Below, piece after piece: positions 34,335 through 46,001 of a stretch of DNA of 64,000 nucleotides. The notes below the pieces were generated by a model. That model saw nothing but the letters and a program-made list of their open reading frames with translations, was not told where the DNA came from and did not search any database. Numbering within the stretch: position 1 is the first letter of the stretch; each line of letters begins with the position of its first letter. The position numbers and the translations under genes were made by a program. This stretch comes from Theocolax elegans. Its lineage: Eukaryota; Arthropoda; Insecta; Hymenoptera; Cerocephalidae. The DNA lies in the NCBI GenBank assembly GCA_026168455.1, contig CM047425.1, positions 46,014,362 through 46,078,361 on the forward strand, in the 5' to 3' direction.

Positions 34335-34877
34335 ATGAAAGTAAATAACTGTAATACAGTGAACCAAATTAACATAAATAAAAAATATTTTGGTACGTTA
34401 AAATTGCCATTTATATCAGGCTTTTATGATAAAATTGAAAATTCAATAAAACAAAAATATATTAGACCTATTCCGACAATATGTACCAATCTTAATAATA
34501 TCATTGTAAGAGGTAAGGAAAAGTCAGAAAAGAATTCTATGACTAATGTTGTATATAAAATTGATTGTAAAGATTGCAATGCTAGTTATGTTGGTGAAAC
34601 TAAAAGACAGTTGCAATGTAGAATTAACGAACATAAAAGTAATACCAAAAAAATAGAGTCTCAATTTGTTATTAATGAACATATAACGTCTTTCAATCAA
34701 TCCTTTAATTTTGACGATATTTCAATTTTAGATAGAGAGAGTAATTGGAATAGAAGATTAGTATCTGAAATGGTACATATCAAATTGGAGAACAATGCAA
34801 TTAATGTTAAAGATGATACTAGAAAACTTAGTCAACATTACAATGGTATTATTAGTAGATTGAAAGAACGGCTTTGA
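34335..34877 (+). pseudogene. truncated inverted copy: PLE GIY-YIG part
   Basis: 180 codons; from the fourth residue on they are identical to the last 177 codons of the minus-strand ORF, in inverted orientation. It lacks the RT entirely and begins at the junction of the two copies. It is a 5'-truncated partner, not an independent gene. Confidence 0.85.
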
Positions 34878-35600
34878 TTGTGTTGATTGCTTTTTTCTTT
34901 TTCTTTTTTCTATTTATTTTTTTTTCTTTTTTGTTATGTTTAGGTTTAGTCATTTTTAGCAAATGGTAATTTTATAATAAAAATAAATATATTTTTATTG
35001 TTAATAGAGAATTTTTAACGTATGTATAACAATATTTATTATTATTTTTAACATAATGGACAATAATAATTTTAATCTATGACATAATATAATATTCAGT
35101 CATTTAATTAGATTCAAAAATCGCGCCTTTATATAGATATAGTTGGTGTCATGCTACACTTCACTATAGCTAAATATATCAGCTGCGAATAAATTTAGTA
35201 CGTTGTCTGTGATAATTATATCTAGTCTTGTAACGGCTTTTGCTTGATCTTTGTGTTATTTATTATTTTTGTGATGTCCTAATTTATTTATTTATTAAAT
35301 TATTAATAATGTTAATTTGGATATATGCAGCTTTATATAAGATGAAGGTAATCGACATAACTGTTCTACTTCTGTGTATATAAATTGTAATTTCATTGTT
35401 TTAAATATCCTTGTTTTCGTTATTAGTGCGACGACTCAGTGATGCTACGATGTAATGTCGATGTTAAACATCTGATATAATGACGAGTAGTAAGTAAAAT
35501 ATTGTAAATCACGAGACTTAAAAAACAAAACTTATAATTAAAACTATAATTGTTAAACCAAATGTATTCATTTGTATATTTTTTAAAATAAAGGTATAGC

Positions 35601-35629
35601 CTGAAGAGGATGACGAAGAGTCATCGAAA
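35601..35629 (+). ncRNA. hammerhead-like ribozyme core, PLE right end
   Basis: Plus-strand counterpart of 32282-32311: CTGAAGA, a six-pair stem with a GAAGA loop, then GAAAC. It lies about 60 bp from the element end. Confidence 0.55.
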
Positions 35630-35690
35630 CGTCGCCAGTTAATTAAACTTGTGGTTTATTCACCAAGATTGAAAATTATTCCTTCTAAAT

Positions 35691-36030
35691 AATATTCGTT
35701 TAAGTACCAATGTAAATATTTTTAAAAATAGATTAAGTAGTTATTTAATCGATGGTAACAAAATTGATGAATGATGAATTGGTAACTCTATGCATTTATC
35801 TGTATTTATATAGGCTTATTTAAACCCAATTAGCGTGTTTTATATTTTTTTTGTAATATTATATATTGTTATTTGATTGCATACTCTGTAGTAAATTGTA
35901 ATTTTTTTTAAATTTTTAAATTTTGGTCAGTTCTACGTATACCCTTCTCGGGTTTTTACGTACGTATTCGCTACACCTTTAATTATTCCTGTTTTTGTTT
36001 TTTCTTTCCAATTTCCCCCCGTTACCCCAC
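35691..36030 (+). pseudogene. 3' end of the LINE split by the PLE
   Basis: It resumes the LINE C-terminus (NIRLSTNVNIFKNRLSSYLIDG) to about 35770. A 3'UTR follows, with a short stem-loop (ACCCTTCTCGGGTTTTTACG) near 35940. The first bases repeat the target duplication. Confidence 0.65.
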
Positions 36031-36099
36031 CTTCTCGCATTCGCCCAGGGTTATGCCCGTGGAGAGAGGGAAAACCTGTGGCTAAACCATGTGGGATAA

Positions 36100-37344
36100 A
36101 TGCCTATTAGGAAAACCTCCTCCGAGAAGGGCGGTGCATTCGAGAACAATTCTGTTTGGGTGGCAAGGTCACATTGCGTGGACTTTAACACCGAAACCGA
36201 ATGTCTCTCACCTCCCGCTCACGTTGTTGAATGTGAAAAAACACCTAACCGATCATTTAAGCTAAGTCCGGGAACGGTCACCCATCCAAGTAGTAACCGC
36301 GCTCGATTTTGCTTAAGTTTCCTGACCGGCCGAGGTGCGCTTCCGCCACTCCGGAGTTCGGGTGAGTTTTCCAGCGTTAAAACTAGAGAGAGGGGAGTTC
36401 CTCAGGGCTCAGTCTTGGGACCGCTCCTATTCCAGATATTTATCAATGACCTTCCGGACTGTCTGATTGATTGCAGTTATCACTTATATGCTGACGATTT
36501 CATTGTTTATGCCCGGAGTCGGTTTAACGATCTGCCCGCGTTGGTTGATAAAATGAATTTGAATTTGGAACGGGTCTTATAATGGGCACAGTGTAATGAT
36601 ATTGTAATTAACACTAAAAAAACAAAGGCTATGTGGCTTGGCTCCAGAGGTTTTGTTAACAGGATTCTTGGTGAACGGGTTCCGGATGTTATTTTTGATA
36701 AAGATGTGATTGATATTTGCTCTTCCCTTAAGATTTTAGGAATAACGCTTGATAGCACGCTGTCTTGGAGAGAACAATGTACTGAAACGGCAAGGAGATG
36801 TCATGGAGCCTTATCAAGACTTAGGAGGTGTGGAGATTGTATTCCTGCTAGTATCCGGCTTACATTGGTTAGGACTCTTGTCTTTCCATATTTGGATTTT
36901 TGTCCGGGGCTATTTTTGGACTTGTCTGCCGAACTTGTGCTTAGGTTATCCCGATGTAAAAACGCTGCACTTAGGTTTGTGACGGGCCTGAAAAAGTTCG
37001 ATCACATTACCCCGGCATATAAATCACTCGAGGTGCTTTCCTTCTCGGTAAGGCGGGACTATCTTTGTATTTGTTTGCTGGTTAGTATCCTTAAGTCCGG
37101 TTGTCCGGTTTATCTACGCAATGCTTTTAACTTTCGGCCTGCTGACCAGGTTGGCTCTAGGCGTTGCTCCGACCTTGATTTGGTGGTCCCCAGAGCTTCC
37201 ACAGAATGCTATAGACATTCATTCACTATAGGGGCGGCTAACTTCTGGAATGCCCTGCCGGAAAATTTGAGAAGAAAGTTCGATTCTTCCTCTTTTAAAT
37301 TTGAATTGACTGCGTATTTTTTATCTTCGACTTCTGTAGATTAA
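36100..37344 (+). pseudogene. LINE RT fragment with C-terminal domain
   Basis: Two frames in sequence. The first ends in RT motifs RGVPQGSVLGPLLFQIFINDLP and YHLYADDFIVYA (36385-36582), preceded by unrelated residues, so the 5' part of RT is lost. After a TAA at 36580 the second frame (36631-37344) gives the C-terminal domain (LKILGITLDSTLSW, LVFPYLDFCPGLF) and the end FWNALPENLRR. The F/YADD residues are intact. It is another non-LTR lineage, distinct from both neighbouring families, and is inactive by truncation and a stop. Confidence 0.8.
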
Positions 37345-37770
37345 TTGGAATGTAATAACTTAAGACTGATAGATATGTGCTTTGCAATTTGTTTTACTTG
37401 TCTACGTAATTTATAATCTTCAACAAAGTCAGTATTATGTATTTTTTGGATTCTAGATATGATTTCATTTATATTTCTAGTTATGATAGTTGAAGATAGT
37501 TGTGCTGGATGTCTCGCAGGAGATAAGAAACAGACTATAAACATTACAGAATACTTTTGTCCGCTATGTATGCCGACTTAAGGGGGCCAATCAAGTGATG
37601 GAGAAATTCCCTGGGTTGGCTACATACAAATTAAAAGACATTTTTTTCATGGCTGCACTAACAAGGAGAGTCCACACTCTTTGGGAAATGGATCCCTACC
37701 AAACTCTAGGATATGATTTCTACTATAAAAATATAAAGAAAGCCGTAATTTTAGATTCCAATGCCCTTTC
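37345..37770. other. spacer with short open frames
   Basis: A plus-strand peptide near 37490-37575 (DSCAGCLAGDKK ... YFCPLCMPT) has four Cys in a PHD/zinc-finger-like spacing, but it is short and has no start. I cannot support a gene. Confidence 0.3.
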
Positions 37771-38568
37771 TTATGATGGCTTCTGGAATAACACGGTGAG
37801 TCCAGCTTCGCCTGCCAAATCCCATCTCTGCTGCCACAGTTCGATGGTCCTGTTTGACCACCGACTGTTACGACCACGTGCTGCTTCGCCACTACTTTCT
37901 AAGGTACGCCGAAATTTCCTGTACGTATCAGCTTTCTCTATCGCCGAAAGATCGATGGAAGGAATTCCCGCGATCACCGAGAGGGCTATATCTAACACGG
38001 TTCTATAAGCATGAGCCACCCTTAATGCAGCTATTCTGCAGACTCGCCGACTGGATGTAACGTAGCTAATATTACTTCTTAAGACATTTGCCCAAATCGG
38101 TGCTCCATACAAAATTACGGAGGTTACCACTGTCGCTAAGAAAGCCCGACGTGGCTGCTTGGGCCCTCCGATATTGGGCATTATACCTGACAAAGCTCTA
38201 GCCACTCCTGCAGCTTTCAGTCCTGCATTCAATAGGTATTTCTTGAATGTTAGCCGCGCATCCAAGAGGACTCCTTGGTATTTCACCTTGTCCGCCGATC
38301 TTAAAGGCTTACCATTTATAGTAAAGGTGGCGTACCTCATTTGCTTCGTTCGGGAAATAAGAACCGCCTCCGTCTTTTCAGCCGCCATACACAGCCCATG
38401 GGTGCTCAACCATACAGCTACTACCGCGATAGAGACATCTCCAAGGTATTCTACCTCATCGATGCTCCCTGCAACGACGACCAAAGCCATATCGTCCGCA
38501 AAGACCAATATCGTCACTCCTTCTGGAAGTTTATATTCGGCCTCACTCGCATAAATCGGCGATCGCAC
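37771..38568 (-). pseudogene. R1-group LINE RT fragment
   Basis: The 265-codon minus-strand frame starts just before the catalytic motif (KLPEGVTILVFADDMALVVVA). It continues with EKTEAVLISRTK, KYQGVLLDARLTF, SVILYGAPIWA, CRIAALRVAHAYRTV and the C-terminal zinc region remnant. The FADD and ILYGAP signatures are typical of the R1 clade. The RT fingers, endonuclease and ORF1 are missing: homology ends at about 38575, where LTR sequence begins. Confidence 0.85.
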
Positions 38569-38574
38569 CCGGGA

Positions 38575-38690
38575 AGTTCATCCGCCTCAATCGGCCGATC
38601 GGGTCATACTGATTAGACAATTGTCTTATTCTCGAAAAGGGAATGAGAGTAGGAAAACACACACACACACTCGCGCTCTCTTCCCTACGT
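38575..38690. repeat. LTR fragment of the 0.6-5.3 kb family
   Basis: GAAAAGGGAATGAGAGTAGG, the CA run and CGCGCTCTCTTCCCTACG match the LTR segments at about 1390-1465 and 5130-5195. It is about 115 bp only. Confidence 0.7.
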
Positions 38691-38766
38691 CACAATTTAT
38701 ACACTTATGCAGACCACCAGAGGTTATTAACCTCTTTTTAAAAAAAATAACCATCCCTCAGGTTAT

Positions 38767-38769
<3 letters not shown>

Positions 38770-38809
<40 letters not shown>
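38770..38809. repeat. (CT)n microsatellite, 5' flank of LINE copy A
   Basis: A perfect run of about 20 CT dinucleotides immediately before the start of the LINE 5'UTR. Confidence 0.95.
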
Positions 38810-38810
<1 letters not shown>

Positions 38811-38813
<3 letters not shown>

Positions 38814-39485
38814 AGTACAAAGTTGCTTAGTAATTTGCTCCGCTTTGTAATCTTCAGAGTACTCACACAACTGCCTCGAGTATTTTTTCAGAGGAATCAT
38901 CGGGACGCTCACTGCCAACAGTATCTATTTTTATAAATAGTTTGCGTTTTTGCTGTCAGCTGTTCCTACGTTTTACCGTTTTTAAACCAAAGACATTTTG
39001 GAGGTTATCTGCGAGACTGTAAAAAATCGGCTTGTCCAGCGTTCTGCGAGCAGGCTAACCAACTTACGCACACAAGCGGATTTCGCGCACCGCAAGGTCA
39101 ACTGAGTGGATGCCTCGTTATTCAAATGGCAACGTCGCGCGGCTGCTTTGTGTGTGGCGCTTGTCTGACGCGAAAAGACTACACCGAGGTTTGTGCCTTA
39201 TGTAGCAATATTACACACACGCACTGCTTCGAGGTCGCGCCGGGCTCGACAGAACGTCGCTGTTGTGCGTTGGCCAAAGCTAAAGCGCTAGTTGCGGCTC
39301 CCATTGAAGCGAGGGCGCCACCGCCTGGGTTGCCGCGACAAGCGAGCGCGACCTGCCGCACCGCGCCGTCAGCCACGCCTACTCCGCCCTCCTCCGTATC
39401 TTGGTGCGTGGCCTCGCCTCCGTCGCCATCTTTGTCACAGGTTGCCAAGCAACCTCGTGGCACCACGCCTATGCCGCCCAATCAC
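38811..39485 (+). pseudogene. LINE copy A: 5'UTR and ORF1 N-terminus
   Basis: After the (CT)n run comes a 5'UTR of about 315 bp, then an ATG at 39126. The ORF1 start carries a PHD-like zinc finger (CFVCGACLTRKDYTEVCALC, then THTHCFE) and a Pro-rich stretch. This is the type of ORF1 found in CR1-group LINEs. The frame reaches PPNH at 39485, where the hAT element begins. It resumes in the same frame at 52715 (ASHDIAAEIDAMAG), allowing for the duplicated 8 bp. Confidence 0.8.
39478..39485. repeat. hAT target-site duplication, left
   Basis: CCAATCAC directly precedes the hAT end, and the same 8 bp follow the other end at 52707-52714. An 8-bp duplication is the hallmark of hAT insertion. Confidence 0.9.
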
Positions 39486-40291
39486 CAGCGTTGGGGAAAA
39501 GTCGATTCCCTCTAGCACAATCGAACATATTTGGCTTCTTGAGACTGCATTCATGTTTATTGCGCTCGTACGGTTTGGTTCCACCCGCGTTTCGCTTTTC
39601 TGCGCGGTAAAATGTATACACGTGTTTCTGCAGCAGAAATTTGTTCAGTTTCTATTACAATTATTTGAACATGAATAATAAAAGTAGTCTTGGGCTTTTT
39701 AAATAACAAAATTATGCGATACTTTTATATATAAGGCAAGAATTATCTGATTTATTGTTTATACGTATACATATTACATAATTTTGTTATTTTATATATT
39801 CAAGACTATTTGTAACGATAATTATTAATTAATAATTCAAAGTTAATCTTTACTAATTGTCTATTAAGTTGAAAAACCCATGATGAGATGAAAACTGAAT
39901 AATTAGAATATTACCTTTTAACCTATAAATATTGCATTTAAAATATTAAATTGGAAAGTTGAAAAAAATTGTAACAATTGTTAAGAGCATATAGAAATAA
40001 GAGCCTGATGAATATACTACTTAAACAATTTTTTTTTACATTTGAATAATATTTTGAGACTAATGGATGGACTATTTAAGAATTTTTTTTCATTCGAATG
40101 AATAAGTAATATTTAGTTGGTAATTTTTAGTCCGAAAAGGGATAATTTATATTTCTTTTAGCTCAAAGGTAATTATTCTGTTTAAAACTGAATTGATGAT
40201 ACATATTTTTTTTAATTTAAAAGTTCAGTCAATCTATTACTTGGACAATAATTATTAACTAGTAATCCAAAATCACAATTTTTAGTTATTC
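39486..40291 (+). repeat. hAT long terminal inverted repeat, left
   Basis: 806 bp. It matches the reverse complement of 51901-52706 with the same total length and very few substitutions. Identity ends sharply at TTAGTTATTC. It includes a small region of poly(A)-like AATAAAA and many T-rich tracts. Confidence 0.9.
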
Positions 40292-41043
40292 GAAATCGGT
40301 TTTTTGAATTCTTTCAATATTACCATTAAGGCAGAGGTATACGTTACTGCCAAAGCAAAGAAGATTAACCTTTAGGCTGCGGGGAAATTTCAGTACAAAT
40401 TGACCTATCAGAATATGTAAAATGTATACATAATATCACTGGATATCTCAGATAGAGTCGCTGACCTGACTGCTGGTCCATATATCGACCACCCCCGCAG
40501 CTAAAAGGTTAACAATTACAATTAGTTAACAACTTTCGCATTAACCTAGAGCTTTGTCAATTAAGAAATTATCGATATTTTGAGTTGAAAAACTGCAAAT
40601 ATTGGCAATACCGAATAGTTTTCTCTGTAAAAGTCTAAATTGCGCTATGATTGTTCTTTTACCCAAGCCGCAATTCTTGTTTTTATTTTTATTAATACCA
40701 AATTCGGGAAAATTAGGTTTTAATATTATCTCTTAATTCTTTGACTGGCTACGTAGGACTTAGTGTTGAATATATGTAAGTTCAGCTCATATCTGAGGAT
40801 TGAATCGTCGTATTTTTAGTTGAAACCTCTTATTCTATTTGTTTTTATGTTATTTCCGAATTTGTTGCATTGTTGATCAACAATTGAGAAACAAATGAGT
40901 AATAAAAACAATGTTTCGAATCACAGTATAGTTAGGATTGATAAATATTTATTAGATTAATGCCTTTTTTACAGTGGTTGAAAGGTTAAATGTAGAAAAG
41001 CTACAAAAATATAAGCATTTAATACACCATGTTATATATGCAC
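40292..41043. other. hAT interior, AT-rich, no gene seen
   Basis: No ORF or structured repeat is supported. One GC-rich patch lies near 40360-40500. Confidence 0.35.
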
Positions 41044-41350
41044 TAATAAATATTAATTGCCTAATAAGTTGAAAAAATTCATAATGAGATGAAAAGGAAT
41101 AAAAATAAAAATTACATTTTAACCTAAAAATTATATTTAAATATTCAATTGAAACATGAAAAAAATTATGATATTTGTTTAGAACATGTAGAGGATAGCC
41201 TGATGGATTAACTATTTAACTAAATTTTTTTTATTACATATGAATAAACAACATTTGGGGCCAGATAGATTGACTCTATAAACAAACTATTTTACGTTTG
41301 ATAAATATCAATTAATCGGTAATTTTTAATCCAAATTAGTACAATTTAAA
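41044..41350 (+). repeat. internal diverged copy of the hAT TIR (inner part)
   Basis: It aligns in the same orientation with about 39854-40140 of the left TIR: AATAAGTTGAAAAAATTCATAATGAGATGAAAA, ATTTTAACCTA, GAGGATAGCCTGATGGAT, then CGGTAATTTTTAATCC. It is clearly more diverged than the two outer TIRs are from each other. Confidence 0.7.
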
Positions 41351-41363
41351 TTTTTTTAACGCA

Positions 41364-41790
41364 GATGTAATCACGAAGAAAGTTCGTTTTCAATAGGTGC
41401 TACGAAGAAAGTTCAGTTTCAAAAATTAAATTAAATTATTAAGTTAAAAATTGTTAATTATTAAAAATTATTAATTTAAAAATTTTTAAATTGTTAATTG
41501 TATAATAAATAAATTTTCATTAATTAATTTGAAACCATCTTTCTTTGTAGCACTCTTCAAAAACGAACTTTCTTCTTAGCAATTTTCGAAAATGTACTTT
41601 CTTCGTGGAAATTTTCGAAAACGTACTTTCTTCGTGGCAATGTTTGAAAACGAACTTTCTTTGTGGCAATTTTTGAAACCGAACTTTCTTTGTGGCTATT
41701 TTTGAAAACGTATTTTCTTCGTGGCAATTTTTGAAAATGAACTTTTTTCGTGGCGATTTTCAAAACGTACTTTTTTCGTGGCAGTTTGAC
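41364..41790. repeat. 29-bp minisatellite with inverted partner
   Basis: About seven units of a 29-bp sequence containing GAAAACG(T/A)ACTTTCTT and CGTGGCAATTT run from 41568 to 41790. One or two inverted units (ACGAAGAAAGTTCGTTTTC) lie at 41364-41420, so it is a small foldback. The minus-strand frame of 83 codons here is a repeat artefact. The period equals that of the 7-10 kb foldback but the sequence is different. Confidence 0.8.
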
Positions 41791-41820
41791 TGAGTATTGT
41801 CTTCGCAAGACCCATCGATA

Positions 41821-44251
41821 TGTATTCGTCTAACGGTTACATACTAATGTACAAAAAACGCATTTTATGCACTAGTTGCAAAAAGTACTGTTATCAAAAC
41901 AGAAATAAGCATTGTACGAGAGGTTTACAATTTTCCATATTTTCAAATTTCGAATCGCCAGTATTTAATTAATTTTATTGATTTATTATGACGTGCGGGG
42001 CGCTTATTATCATTTTTTGTTAACTATATGTTGTATTGTCTTTTATTCAATTGTTTATGTGCAATTTTTTCACGTAATCGTATAAAAAGCATATATATTA
42101 CTTAGAAAAAGTCCGGATAATCAGCTTTATATTATCAAAGTTCTGATAAATCTATTTATTAAATCTACATTCATTGTATATTGTTCGCAACGGTGGAGGA
42201 TTTTTAGGTAAATAAAATTATAATTTTAATGTTTTTAAATCGACATTGTTCGAAAAGTTATTTAATAAGTATTTGATATAGAAATTAGAGCTATTAAAAA
42301 TAACTGGTAAAAAAGTAAATAGCAAGGTTAAAGGTTTAGTTTTTGGCTATGAATAAAACGCTTTTCCGCCATTTACTGATTCGGACATAGCCTCAAAATG
42401 ATACGAAATTAATTTCTTGGTGTCCTCCTAGAGGAAACTCAATGAGTCTTGCAAAATTAGATTGCTTTCATATTTTCTTGTACCTCGAATTAGTTAATTA
42501 TTTACTCCATAAAAATCGTCATTCCAAAGTCATATTGACTAATACAAATTTCGACACTAAATTTGTAGAAAATAGTTTTAATACCTCTTTCTTGGCACCA
42601 AACGAGTCATTTTGCTTGTGTTGGGAAAATCAAGCAAAGCATTTTTGCAACCCCTTTAAATAGCTAGATAAAGGATATATAAGATCGATAGATTCAGCCA
42701 TAATGGCCAGGAATAATGGGTTAACAAGGAGAGAAAAATCGTTTCATTATTAGGAGAAAAATGTACACCACTTTTCTGCTTCTTTTGAAAAACTAGCCAG
42801 TTCCTACTCCAAAAATGGATTCGATTTCCACCAGGGAATAAAAGGTTAAATAAATATTTTCTTTATTTTTAATCAGCAAAAACTTGGAACGAAAAAGGAA
42901 AACTTTAAAAAGCTGTGCAACATATATTTAAATTCAAGATATTCAAAGAGAGTTCAATTCCCTAATAGAAATTTTGTTCAGTTCTATGTAGATCTACATA
43001 GTTCGCCATGCTAAATAATCGAGACCTCGATAAAACTAGATAATTTTTTACCAGGGTTGTTTTTCTTTAATTTTTATTCAGTATCAATTTAAAATAAGTT
43101 TCGCTTGGGCGAGAGACGTTTAAACAAGGAGCAAATACTGTATGACAGTACATAGAGAAAGCATAATAGACTACAGTAAAATACCGTAGCCGTTTTCACT
43201 TAAACTTATCTAAATAGGAATTTTTCATAGCCATAATTTTAAGTATTATATAAAACGCTTTTTAAATCTTTGGTCACCTATTTTTTAGATTCATGCGTTG
43301 AATTATATACGTTTTGCCCACTTCTCAGCTATTTATAAGAGTTATGATTTAATTACAGCTCTACTAGTTTTTAAATAGACAAATAATATGTATAAGAAAA
43401 ACTTAACCATCAAATTGCTAACCTAATAGTCCAGCTATATTATACTCTGTAAATCGTAAATAGTTAATTAATAATCACTTTCTTAAGGAGATGTTAAACT
43501 AAAACATTGGAATCTTTATTGATTTTTTAATTAAGAATGGGTCTACTTTTTTCAAAAAATCTCTCTGTAACGCTCTTCTAATTGCTTCGATTAATAAATA
43601 TGTATTTTTACAAAAATTTGTATCACTTAATGATCGAGATTTTTGGGCAGCCGTAAAGATTAATTTAACACTTAATCATTACCGACGAAAAGTGATAATT
43701 AATTAATAATTAATATAAAGTTAATTATTTTGAAAAAATCGCTCTGTAACGGTATTCTATTTGCTTTCAACATTATCTGTGAATTTTTTCAGATTTTTAA
43801 TTTTATTAGCTTTTAAAATTTTTGGGTTTTTAAAGGTAGGTCCCTGCAATTTGGGTATCGCATCTCCTTAATAGTTAAAATCCGGGTACTTTTTTTCCAG
43901 AGCGAATATACATTTTCAAAAAGTGGATTTTCACTGTTTTCGAACCATTTTTAATATCTACTTTTTGAGAAAGTGCATATTCATATTAGAAACAGTTACT
44001 ATTAACTTTTTAAAAGTACATATACACATTTTTTGAACGTTAAAAGTTACTTTTTCGCAGTGACCGGATTCTCGCTATTGTAAAGTGACTATAAACTATT
44101 TGCGATTTAGAGAGTACTTATATCGAAAATGAAGTTAATTTACAAACATTATTTAAGTATTTTTTGTATTTATTAAGGCTGTTTTAATCCCTCAAAAGAG
44201 GATTACTTAACTACATAAGGGGGCATCAAAGCTACTTAAGAAATTTAAATT
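41821..44251. other. hAT interior, AT-rich, no gene seen
   Basis: Scattered short frames (for example 42442-42663) match nothing. A short motif, CTCTGTAACG followed by TTCTA(A/T)TTGCTT, recurs at about 43565 and 43743, suggesting an old local duplication. Confidence 0.35.
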
Positions 44252-44582
44252 TCGAGCCAAAAATTTTATCAATTATTCCGTCTTTATTGTAAAAATAATT
44301 GTTTTAAATAAAAATAAAGAGTTGGCTCCCTTAATATTATAACAAGCAACATTTCTGCCAAGGGAGAAATAATATTGTTTCGATTTGTAAAAACTTTGAC
44401 CTACTAAACAAAGAGGTTATGTTTTCCCTTTTTCAGTAGGTCAAAGTTTTTACAAAAACGAAACAATATTATTTATTCTCCCTTGGCAGAAATGTTGCTT
44501 GTTATAATAGCAAGGGAGCCAACTCTTTATTTTTATTTAAAACAATTATTTTTACAATAAACGCGAAATAATCGATAAAATG
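44252..44582. repeat. 330-bp near-perfect palindrome
   Basis: 44280-44407 and 44441-44572 are inverted copies with very few mismatches (AAAGAGTTGGCTCCCTT, TTCTGCCAAGGGAGAA, TTTGACCTACT) around a loop of about 35 bp. Weaker pairing extends to 44252 and 44582. If transcribed it would give a long hairpin RNA. As DNA it looks like a foldback MITE nested in the hAT. Confidence 0.85.
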
Positions 44583-46001
44583 CTTTAAAACGATTGATCA
44601 TATAGATATAAAATAAAAAGTGTCGAAAAAACGAGAATTTCACTATTAGGACCGTTGTTGCATTATAATAAGCAAAACTTATCATTTTAAACCGTTAAAA
44701 AAGATGCATTGTGAGATATTCAAAATAATTTTAGAGAAAGAGATAATTTCGCTATTCCTTGACACGGTTTTCCTACAAGCGCCTTCCTTATATTTTTTTC
44801 TTAGAAATATATTATTTTTTTAAATGAACATTAATGATTTAAGGCATAATTTAGTAATTTCGGTATTTAAAATACAATTTTTAAGAATTTGAACATTCCG
44901 TTGCGCTGCAACGGTTCAAACTTCAGATCCATTAGCACAGAATGTTTCAAATATTTCTTTAGAACATTTCATAAATCTCTGTCAGCAAATTTTTTTGTTT
45001 TTCGATGAAAATGGATATAATTTTTTTTAGATAATATATTACAAAAACATATATATAAATATATATAATAAATAATATATAAATTTTTTGATAATGTCTA
45101 GTAAACGTTTTAAAAATTTTAAGTAGTATAGATTTTAAATGTCTATTACATGTATCTCCCTTAACTTGGCTTGGACAGTTCTCTCTATCGACATAAATAC
45201 TATTAGATTATTTGCCGGAAATATACCGTAAATTATCCGTGAAACGAGAAAATTTGCCGTGCTTAATAGTACATTACGATACTAGTGCAGGAAAGCAGAT
45301 TTTTGTCTGGTGTGACGTTTACACCCGAGCAAAGCGAGGGTGGAAAGGCATGCGAGACAAGAATCTCTTTCCCGCACTTGTACCGTACGGTATTTTTTGA
45401 TACGACGAATATAAAGCTCGATTTTGAGCACGTATTTTTTATTCAGCGTGCGGAAAGTCGCAATTTCTGCACGTAGTGTCGAAAATTAAATAAAATTTGG
45501 TTCTCTGCCAACGTTAGATAAATAAATAGCCAAGTAGCCTAAAAATGATTTAAAAAGTACCATGCCTCAAGTAAAACTAAAATCGAATTTGTCGCAATTC
45601 GCCGTGGGTAATTACATTTACTTGCCAAAAAGATTCTACAAAATATTAGAAAAATTTAGCAGGGTCTCCCACAAAACTATAGTTAAGAAGAGCAGCTCTG
45701 CAGATGAGACAAGGCTAGGAGTTTTCTTTTCAGAAATTATTTATAAATAGTACAATGCTTTTGGATAGCTATTTAAAAAAAAAATTGTAGAAACATGTTT
45801 CTTTCTGCTAAAGATAACAGAAAACTAAATGCTAAAAAATCTGACAAAAATAATACGTCAACTAACTAATTACTGCTAAATTCAGAGCTACGTTTGCGCT
45901 TTACTCGCAATAGTCACTAGCTAACAACTGCTGAACATTTCTACCAAAGCAATTGCATGTATGAAATAAATTGAATTTATTTTTAGCTGTATTTACAAAC
46001 T
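44583..46001. other. hAT interior with short unrecognised frames
   Basis: Frames at 45212-45400 (IYRKLSVKRENLPCLIVHYD...) and 45562-45750 (MPQVKLKSNLSQFAVGNYIY...) have mixed, protein-like composition but no match I recognise. They could be upstream exons of the gene at 46002, since an acceptor-like TATTTTTAG precedes 45988. Unproven. Confidence 0.35.

Larger units (their letters stand above)
32184..35690. mobile_element. Penelope-like element, head-to-head inverted copies
   Basis: A minus-strand copy (32184-34320) and a shorter plus-strand copy (34346-35690) lie in inverted orientation. The shared part, about 1.34 kb, is nearly identical: 32232-33566 against 34346-35686. Only the minus copy has the upstream RT part, so the plus copy is 5'-truncated. 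The outer 45 bp at 32184-32228 (containing CCACGCAGTATTTATTT) belong to the element, because a diverged copy occurs at 61405-61490. Such inverted partial copies are usual for PLEs. The near-identity of arms implies a single recent insertion event. Confidence 0.85.

Noticed and set aside
38341..38616. Plus-strand frames opposite the R1-type RT
   Set aside because: They are antisense shadows of the minus-strand RT, which has the conserved motifs.
41557..41808. 83-codon minus-strand frame with KKYVFK-type repeats
   Set aside because: Translation of the 29-bp minisatellite inside the hAT.
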